The notes under the pieces are model-generated. The model searched no databases. It saw only the letters and a program-made list of their open reading frames with translations, and was not told the DNA's origin. From Acidimicrobiaceae bacterium (GTDB lineage Bacteria > Actinomycetota > Acidimicrobiia > Acidimicrobiales > Ilumatobacteraceae): a stretch of 32,946 nt of DNA. Location: assembly GCA_002698945.1 (NCBI GenBank), contig NZZV01000108.1, positions 1-32,946 of the forward strand, read 5' to 3'. This document shows, piece after piece, positions 26,733 to 32,946 of the stretch. Made by a program: the position numbers and the translations under genes. Every line of letters starts with the position of its first letter. Within the stretch, counting starts at the first letter, position 1.

Positions 26733-26863
26733 GCAGGGAGTATGGCGGCGAAGCCGGCGTGGCGGGACACACCAGGCCGGATCGGATCTCCGGTCGGACC
26801 GGACGCGAGCCGGGTCGGTGTTCACGACGTGTCGGCCCGTCCGGGTGCGGGTATCACCCGCAC

Positions 26864-27454
26864 ATGCTTGCGATGATGAGCCGAACGAGCCCTCGACGCC
26901 TGTCCGCTGCCGTCGCCGTCGCGGCGCTCGCCCTGACGTCGTGCGGTGACGACGCCGCCGGCGACGCCGACGACGCTGCTGGCGCCGATGTCGTCGCCGA
27001 CGAGGAACAGCAGGACGCCCAGCCCACACCCGGCTCGGGGACCGGGTTCTCCGAGGGCGACTTCGATGCCATCCCGATCCCGCGCGGCGCCACCGAACAA
27101 ACCGAGCAGACGGAACGCGATGGGGTCGTCACGCAGTCGTTCACGGTCACAGCGACGAGTCCCGAGCAGATCATGGAGTTCTTCTCCGTCCAGCTCGTCG
27201 AGGACGGTTGGGAGGCCGTCGAGGAGGTGCGAACCACCGGCACCGATTCCTTCGCCGGCGCCTGGGTGCAGGGCGAGAACCGACTGGAGGTCTCGGCACT
27301 GTTGGCCCAGGGGGTCGACGACGAGCGTTCCCAGTTCAGTCTGGTCCTGCTGCCCGACCGGACGCCCGGTGAGGAGATCAACGACCCCGTCACCACTGAC
27401 CCCGCCACCACTGACCCCGCCACCACTGACCCCGCCACCACTGACGAGGGCTGA
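26864..27454 (+). CDS. Putative lipoprotein with C-terminal TTDPA repeats
   Basis: RRLSAAVAVAALALTSCGDD lipobox; C-terminus DPVTTDPATTDPATTDPATTDEG. Confidence 0.75.
   Translation: MLAMMSRTSPRRLSAAVAVAALALTSCGDDAAGDADDAAGADVVADEEQQDAQPTPGSGTGFSEGDFDAIPIPRGATEQTEQTERDGVVTQSFTVTATSPEQIMEFFSVQLVEDGWEAVEEVRTTGTDSFAGAWVQGENRLEVSALLAQGVDDERSQFSLVLLPDRTPGEEINDPVTTDPATTDPATTDPATTDEG
27383..27442 (+). repeat. 15-nt coding tandem repeat, 4 units (gaccccgccaccact)
   Basis: Four consecutive 15-nt units, the first with one substitution. Confidence 0.93.
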
Positions 27455-27478
27455 CCCGGGTCACGGAGCCATTCCGGG

Positions 27479-28444
27479 TCACAACCCGGCGCGTTCGGTC
27501 ACCCAGCTCCACAGGCGCTCACGCCGTTCGGGCGTGTCGGTCTTCTTGGTGGTCGGCAGCTTGTGGATCGACCGGAGCCGCCGGTCGAGCCAGAAACCTC
27601 CGTTGTGGTCGAGCGGCGCCGCGTCTCCGGCCAGCCACACGAGGGTGTCGGCGCCCTGATCGGCGTCCCGCAGCAAGGGGCCCATGACCTTGCGAAATCC
27701 AGGTAGTGCGGCTTCGACGCCGGGTGTATCGGCCCAGCCGGGGTGCATCGCCTGGAACGAGACCCCGCGGTGTCCTGACCGTTCGGCCCACATCTCGTTG
27801 AGGGTCACCTGGGCGCGCTTGGCTCGTGCGTACTGCTCGGTGCCCTTGTAGTCGTCCGCGGGCATCTGGAGCTGATCGACGGTCAGCCCGGCGGTGTACA
27901 TGCCGCCCGACGACATCGTGATCACCCGACTCCCCTCGGTCTCGGCGAGACGATCGAGGAGGAGCGTCGTCAGGAGGAACGGTCCGACGACCTGGCTCGC
28001 GATCGTCTGCTCCGTCCCGTCGGAGGAATCGTGACGCTCGGCGGTCAGAGCACCGGCGTTGTGGATCAGCACGTCGAGGCGATCGTGGTCGGTCAGTACC
28101 TGGTCGGCGAGGTGGCGGACCTGGTCGTACTCGCCCGTGTCGCAGGCGATCTGGCTGACGGCGGTGTTCCCGGACGAGGCGACGATCTCGTCGACGACGC
28201 CCTGGTTGCGGTCTGCCGAGCGACCGACCACCACGAGCGTGGCACCTTGTTCGGTGAACAGCTGGGCCGCGCAGCGCCCGAGGCCCGACGTCGCGCCAGT
28301 GAGCACGACGACCCGCCCACCGAAGTCGTAGTCGGTCAGCGGGGTCCAGTCGTCGAGCCGGCGCCGGGCGTGGTAGCCGATCTTGGTGAAGCTCGTGACG
28401 ATCGGGATCTCGATCGCTGCATCGGCCAGGTCCCGCACATTCAT
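27479..28444 (-). CDS. Short-chain dehydrogenase/reductase (SDR) family oxidoreductase
   Basis: VVVLTGATSGLGRCAAQ (TGxxxGxG), VLIHNAGAL (NAG), ITMSSGG, YARAKRAQ (YxxxK). Confidence 0.93.
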   Translation of the reverse strand: MNVRDLADAAIEIPIVTSFTKIGYHARRRLDDWTPLTDYDFGGRVVVLTGATSGLGRCAAQLFTEQGATLVVVGRSADRNQGVVDEIVASSGNTAVSQIACDTGEYDQVRHLADQVLTDHDRLDVLIHNAGALTAERHDSSDGTEQTIASQVVGPFLLTTLLLDRLAETEGSRVITMSSGGMYTAGLTVDQLQMPADDYKGTEQYARAKRAQVTLNEMWAERSGHRGVSFQAMHPGWADTPGVEAALPGFRKVMGPLLRDADQGADTLVWLAGDAAPLDHNGGFWLDRRLRSIHKLPTTKKTDTPERRERLWSWVTERAGL

Positions 28445-28479
28445 GGCGCGCACATTCGTGGTTGGTCTCGCACGTTCAT
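28441..28479 (-). CDS. Putative 12-codon upstream ORF MNVRDQPRMCAP, stop overlapping the SDR start (ATGA)
   Basis: ATG AAC GTG CGA GAC CAA CCA CGA ATG TGC GCG CCA TGA. Confidence 0.35.
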   Translation of the reverse strand: MNVRDQPRMCAP

Positions 28480-28656
28480 GGTTCCAGCTTCCTCCAGCGT
28501 GGTCGCGATGTCGATGGCCGGGAGCGGCCACCGGCGGGGGAGTGCCCGCGGTTCGATGGGTTCACACGTTCTGCAGCGCTCCTACGAGCGACACCCGAAC
28601 GGTGGATGCGGAGCCGCACCGGTTTCGGGTGACCGTGGGCAGGGAACCGTCGATGC

Positions 28657-28896
28657 GTGACCGACTCCGCTTCCGACCATCCCGCCCCAGCGATCATCGC
28701 CACCTTCCCCGATCGGGGCGAGGCCGAGGTCGTCGCCGCCAAGCTGATCGGTGCCGGTCTCGACGCCGTCGTGGTGGACGAGGTCGAGGGCGGCGCGATT
28801 CCCGTCGACACGGAGCCCGGCGTCGTCGTGGCCGTGCCGGCCCCCGAAGAGGCCGCTGCCCGGGCCGTGCTCGGCACCGACACTCCCGCCACCTGA
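28657..28896 (+). CDS. Small DUF2007-like protein
   Basis: APAIIATFPDRGEAEVVAAKLIGAGLDAVVVDEVEGGAIPVDTEPGVVVAVPAPEEAAARAVL; small alpha/beta fold typical of DUF2007-like proteins. Confidence 0.6.
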   Translation: MTDSASDHPAPAIIATFPDRGEAEVVAAKLIGAGLDAVVVDEVEGGAIPVDTEPGVVVAVPAPEEAAARAVLGTDTPAT

Positions 28897-28975
28897 CGCG
28901 ACGTCACTATCCTCGTCGCATCGGCGCGGACGATCGTCGCCGATTGATCGATGCCGACATCGACGGGAGGGTGGG

Positions 28976-29797
28976 ATGACGACGAGGGGAGCACCGGTGG
29001 AGCTCTACGCCGGAGTAGCCGCTGGAGGCGAGGGACGGCCCGACCGGAGGACCACGTACTACTCGACGCTGTTCGAGAACCAGGTCGTCACGAACGTCGT
29101 CGTCCCGACGGTCACGCCGGTCGTCCCGGACGTCGCCAACGGCACGGCGATCGTGGTCGCGCCCGGCGGCGGCTTCCACGCACTCTCGATCGAGAGTGAG
29201 GGGTTCGAGGTCGCCGAGTGGCTGGCCGATCGTGGCGTGTCGGCCTTCGTGTTGGAGTACCGGCTCGTGCCGTGCGGTGACGATGCCGTCGCCGAGCTGG
29301 TCACCAAGATGACGACCGACCTCGACGGCGTCCACGCCGAGATGAACGAGATCGCGCCGCTCGCCGCGGCGGATGCGAGGGCCGCCGTCGCGTGGATCCG
29401 CGACCGCGCCGCCGACCTCGGGGTTCGACCCGACCGGGTGGGGTTCATCGGCTTTTCGGCCGGCGGCAACGTGACGATGCGGGTGGCCTACGCCAACCAG
29501 AAGCGAGAGCGTCCGGACTTCATCGCACCGATCTACGCCTCCGTTCGCGGCTGCGACCTGGCGGAGCCGCCGGCCGGGAGCGGGCCGATGTTCATCGTCG
29601 CCGCCACCGACGACGGGCTCGGCCTGGCCGGCGACTCGGTGCTGATCTACGAGACGTGGCGGCGCGCCGGCGTTCCGGTCGAGCTCCACCTGTACGCCAC
29701 CGGCGGCCACGGCTTCGGGATGAAGCGTCAGGGTTTGCCGTCGGACTCGTGGATCGACCGCTTCGGTGACTGGCTCACCGCCAACGACCTGTTGTGA
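28976..29797 (+). CDS. Alpha/beta hydrolase (esterase / dienelactone hydrolase-like)
   Basis: AIVVAPGGGFHALSIESEGFEVAEWLADRGVSAFVLEYRLVP, VGFIGFSAGGNVTMRVAY, YATGGHGFGM. Confidence 0.9.
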   Translation: MTTRGAPVELYAGVAAGGEGRPDRRTTYYSTLFENQVVTNVVVPTVTPVVPDVANGTAIVVAPGGGFHALSIESEGFEVAEWLADRGVSAFVLEYRLVPCGDDAVAELVTKMTTDLDGVHAEMNEIAPLAAADARAAVAWIRDRAADLGVRPDRVGFIGFSAGGNVTMRVAYANQKRERPDFIAPIYASVRGCDLAEPPAGSGPMFIVAATDDGLGLAGDSVLIYETWRRAGVPVELHLYATGGHGFGMKRQGLPSDSWIDRFGDWLTANDLL

Positions 29798-29883
29798 CCG
29801 ATCAGGCCTCACTGGAGACGCGTGAGCGAGCGGCCCCGCTCGACGCTGCGCGCACGGCGGATTCGTGACCCTGCCGGTCGTCG

Positions 29884-31227
29884 TCAGGAGCCGAGGACTG
29901 CGCCGTCGGGGACGGTGCCGCCCTCGGGACCGAGTTCGGCGTCGCCGACGACGCGGACGCCGGCACCGAAGGTCCAATCACCACGCACGACGAGCGACGT
30001 CGCCTCGGCCAGGCTCGGCGCTCCGGCAGGGAAACGCAGGTCGAATTCGTCGATCAGCTTGTAGCTGGGGGCGAGTTCGACGAACGGGATCTCGTCGGGT
30101 ACTTGGACGAGGCGGAAGTCGTCGGTCAGTCGGTAGCAGTCGCTGCGAACCACGAGCAGGTCGTCCGTCGTCTTGACGGGGATGAACCGATCACGTCCGA
30201 CTTCGACGGTGGTCGCCCCGTCGAAGACCTCGACCGCCGCCCCCATCGCGGTCTCGAGTTGGACCACCTTCGGGCTCTCCGGGGCGGTCGGATCGACGGT
30301 CTTGCGGTTGATGATGACGGGCAACCCGAGATCGCCGCCGTTGTCGTCGAGCAGTCGCCGGGTGGCCGCCACGTCGAACCACAGGTTGTTCGTGGACGTG
30401 AACGGGTGCCGGTCGATGTCGCCCTGCTCGTCGGGCGGCGTCTGCGCCGTCTCGCGCAGGATCAGCCGCCCGTCGGACTTGCGGATCGCGAAGTGGCCAC
30501 CCTTGCGGTCGCTCGGCGTGCGGCGGACCGCCTCGATCGCGAACGGAGCACCACTGTTCGCGAACCAGCTCGCGACCTCGGGGTCGGGGACCGCGCCGAG
30601 GTTGTCGGAGTTGGCGACGAACACACGCTCGAATCCCCGCTCGGCGAGCCGGTCGAGGAATCCGGTCGCGTGGAGCACGGTGTAGAGGTCGCCGTGCCCG
30701 GGAGGACACCACTCGAGCTCGGGATCGTCGGGCCACGAGACGGGGGTGAGCTCGTCGGCGAGCAGCTTCGGGACCCGGTGCTGCATCAGCTCGATCGGCA
30801 GATCGTCGACGGCGAGGTCGGGATACTTCGCGAGGGCGGCGAGGCTGTCGGCCGACGTGCGGAACGAGTGCAGGAAGCTGAGCGGGAGGCGAGCACCGGT
30901 GGTGCTGCGCAGCGTCTGGACCTGGCGGACGATGATGTCGAGGAAGCTCAGCCCGTCGCGCACCTCGAGCAACGACTTCGCCTGCTCCATCCCCATCGAG
31001 GTGCCCAGCCCGCCGTTCAGGCGGATCATCGCCGTACCGGCGAGCGCCGTGTGGTCGCCGGACGGAACGCCGAGTGCCGGTGCGTGATACGGGTCGATGT
31101 CGGCGTCGCGGAGCAGGCCGCCGGCGCCGGCCCGCACGTCGGCGAGTTGTCGTTCGAAGACCGAGATCGCCGTCGGGGCGATCCCGGCGCGTTCCATCAC
31201 GGCCCGTGGGTCGGTCTCAGCGGTCAC
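29884..31227 (-). CDS. UTP--glucose-1-phosphate uridylyltransferase, eukaryotic-type UDPGP family (PF01704-like)
   Basis: MIRLNGGLGTSMGMEQAKSLLEVRDGLSFLDIIVRQV, LPLSFLHSFRTSADSL, WCPPGHGDLYTVL, VFVANSDNLGAVPD, NLWFDVAA. Confidence 0.9.
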   Translation of the reverse strand: MTAETDPRAVMERAGIAPTAISVFERQLADVRAGAGGLLRDADIDPYHAPALGVPSGDHTALAGTAMIRLNGGLGTSMGMEQAKSLLEVRDGLSFLDIIVRQVQTLRSTTGARLPLSFLHSFRTSADSLAALAKYPDLAVDDLPIELMQHRVPKLLADELTPVSWPDDPELEWCPPGHGDLYTVLHATGFLDRLAERGFERVFVANSDNLGAVPDPEVASWFANSGAPFAIEAVRRTPSDRKGGHFAIRKSDGRLILRETAQTPPDEQGDIDRHPFTSTNNLWFDVAATRRLLDDNGGDLGLPVIINRKTVDPTAPESPKVVQLETAMGAAVEVFDGATTVEVGRDRFIPVKTTDDLLVVRSDCYRLTDDFRLVQVPDEIPFVELAPSYKLIDEFDLRFPAGAPSLAEATSLVVRGDWTFGAGVRVVGDAELGPEGGTVPDGAVLGS

Positions 31228-31316
31228 GCCCGTCACCGTACCCCGACGACTCCCGGCCCAACCGCCCGGTGGGCCCGGTCGACGATCGGGCCGCGACGCC
31301 GCGCCACACTGGTGGT

Positions 31317-32252
31317 GTGACGGAACCGGCTGTCGGGAAGCGAGTTGCACTCGCGTTGGGGAGCGGAGGCGCGCGCGGCTATGCCCACATCGGAGTGATC
31401 CGGGAGCTGGAGGCGAACGGCTTCGAGATCGTCGGGATCGCCGGGTCGTCGATGGGGGCGTTGGTGGGTGGGTTGCACGCTGTCGGCGGACTCGACGAGT
31501 TCGCCGAGTGGGCAGTGACGCTCACCCAGCGCGATGTCCTCCGGATGCTCGACCCGACGCTGATGGGCCCGGGGATGGTGCGTGCCAGCAAGATCTTCCT
31601 CAAACTCGGTGAACTCGTCGGCGACGTGCACATCGAGGACCTCCCCATCCCGTACACGGCCGTGGCCGCCGACCTCACGCATCGCAAGGAGGTCTGGTTC
31701 CAGCACGGACGCCTCGATGCGGCCATCCGTGCGTCGACCGCGATCCCCGGGGTGATCACGCCGGTCGTCATCAACGGACGGTTGCTCGCGGACGGCGGAC
31801 TCGTCGATCCGCTGCCGGTCGTCGCGACCGCCGGGATCGACGCCGACGTGGTGGTGGGCGTCGCGCTCGCCGGGGAACACTTGAGCGTGGCCGGCTGGCC
31901 CGACGCTCCGTCGCGGGAAGTGGCGACGGTCGACGAGGAGGAGGTGCGACCCGACAGTGAACTGGTCCGCACCCTCAACCGCTGGATGGGCAACATCCGC
32001 AGCCAGTTGACCGATACCGACGCCGCGGACGCGCTGGCCTACGATCCGCCACCCGCCGGGCTGAAGACGCGCGACGTCGTCGATCTCTCGCTCGACACGC
32101 TCCGCAGCGTCGTGGCCAAGTACCGCCTCGCCGGGTACCCGCCCGACGTGCTGATCACGATCCCGCGCGACGCCGGCGGCACCCTCGACTTCCACCGTGC
32201 CGCCGAGATGATCGAACTCGGCCGAGCACGAACCCGAGCCGCACTGTCCTGA
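31317..32252 (+). CDS. Patatin-like phospholipase family protein (RssA-like)
   Basis: VALALGSGGARGYAHIGVIRELEANGFEIVGIAGSSMGALVGGLHA (GSSMG elbow), LADGGLVDPLPV (DGG). Confidence 0.94.
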   Translation: MTEPAVGKRVALALGSGGARGYAHIGVIRELEANGFEIVGIAGSSMGALVGGLHAVGGLDEFAEWAVTLTQRDVLRMLDPTLMGPGMVRASKIFLKLGELVGDVHIEDLPIPYTAVAADLTHRKEVWFQHGRLDAAIRASTAIPGVITPVVINGRLLADGGLVDPLPVVATAGIDADVVVGVALAGEHLSVAGWPDAPSREVATVDEEEVRPDSELVRTLNRWMGNIRSQLTDTDAADALAYDPPPAGLKTRDVVDLSLDTLRSVVAKYRLAGYPPDVLITIPRDAGGTLDFHRAAEMIELGRARTRAALS

Positions 32253-32261
32253 AGGCAGCGA

Positions 32262-32346
32262 GTCGGATGAGGTCAGACCCCAACCGACACGGCGGCGGTT
32301 GATCCCGAGCAACTCCGATGTCGGTTGGGGTCTGACCTCATCCGAC
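32262..32346. repeat. Inverted repeat with perfect 28-bp arms (32262..32289 / 32319..32346); dispersed palindromic element copy
   Basis: gtcggatgaggtcagaccccaaccgaca ... tgtcggttggggtctgacctcatccgac. Confidence 0.95.
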
Positions 32347-32367
32347 GGTGGGGCTACGGTCGACGGC

Positions 32368-32889
32368 ATGAATGATGCGGATGCGGTCGACCTGGCGCTG
32401 CTCGTGTTCCGGTGCGGGATCGGTGCGGTGATGCTGGCACACGGGATCAACCACATCTGGGGCGGCGGCAAGATCGAGGGCACGGCCGGGTGGTTCGGTT
32501 CGATGGGGATGCGGCCGCCGCTCGTGCAGGCGTGGCTCGCCAGCCTCACCGAGATCGGCGGGGGAGCGCTGCTCGTGCTCGGCCTGCTCACCCCCTTCGG
32601 TGGTGCCGCCGTCGTCGGCACGATGTTCGTCGCCTGGGCGATCAACCACCGGGGCAACGGGTTCTTCATCTTCCGTCCCGGTGAGGGGTGGGAGTACGTC
32701 ATGACCCTGGGGCTGTGCGGCATGCTGCTGGGCGCGGTCGGACCCGGAGCCTGGTCGCTCGACGATGCGCTCGATCTGCGTGACGACCTCATCGGCTGGA
32801 CGGGCCTCGCGATCTCGGTCGGCGCGGGCATCGGTGGGGCGTTGGTGTTGCTCGCGACGTGTTGGCGTCCACCCGAGTCGAGCGACTGA
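32368..32889 (+). CDS. DoxX family membrane protein
   Basis: LALLVFRCGIGAVMLAHGINHIWGGGKIEGTAGWFGSMGMRPPLVQAWLASLTEIGGGALLVLGLLTPFGGAAVVGTM. Confidence 0.88.
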   Translation: MNDADAVDLALLVFRCGIGAVMLAHGINHIWGGGKIEGTAGWFGSMGMRPPLVQAWLASLTEIGGGALLVLGLLTPFGGAAVVGTMFVAWAINHRGNGFFIFRPGEGWEYVMTLGLCGMLLGAVGPGAWSLDDALDLRDDLIGWTGLAISVGAGIGGALVLLATCWRPPESSD

Positions 32890-32906
32890 CCGTCCGACCG
32901 GCCGGG

Positions 32907-32946
32907 CTACTGGCCGATCGGCATGCCGCCGTCGACCCGGACCAGG
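32907..32946 (-). CDS. C-terminal tail of a gene running off the right edge, likely SDR
   Basis: Reverse strand reads LVRVDGGMPIGQ-stop; VDGG near the C-terminus is typical of SDR enzymes. Confidence 0.5.
   Translation of the reverse strand, partial: LVRVDGGMPIGQ

Noticed and set aside
1-32946. tRNA, rRNA, prophage or complete transposase genes
   Set aside because: No tRNA-like, rRNA or transposase/integrase/phage signature recognised by eye; a tRNAscan/Infernal run would be needed to exclude small RNAs.

Overview
GC-rich chromosomal window with an actinobacterial gene style (possibly Acidimicrobiia/Ilumatobacter-like; taxonomy is inferred, not tested). It is densely packed with mostly housekeeping or metabolic genes: an ECF sigma factor with a membrane partner, class C serine hydrolase, flippase-like membrane protein, MutY, PhyH dioxygenase, DUF1801, DUF429, CoA-binding protein, aldo/keto reductase, Kgd (2-oxoglutarate decarboxylase/dehydrogenase), a NYN-S1-H1-tail protein, exonuclease III, UvrD-like helicase, PH/SHOCT protein, alpha/beta hydrolases, CaiB/BaiF CoA-transferase, PIG-L deacetylase, PurU, SDR, eukaryotic-type UGPase, patatin and DoxX. 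The most important observation is on the minus strand at 4797..5318. The ORF caller splits one gene in two at an in-frame TGA (5042..5040). Reading through the TGA gives ...VVIEALAD-U-GSCTSCSVHDISDLELRGIPGVF..., a UGSC-motif selenoprotein. A perfect 8-bp hairpin with a GUG loop starts 11 nt after the UGA, which fits a bacterial SECIS. The gene lies 14 bp downstream of a thioredoxin-like (CETC) companion gene, and that companion has a tandem pair of 33-nt dyad repeats in its upstream region. Also notable: three copies of a nested inverted-repeat element (GTCGGWTGAGGTCAGACCCCAACCGACA arms), a perfect 37-nt palindrome, divergent genes with overlapping start codons, and a duplicated start region forming a 12-codon upstream ORF.
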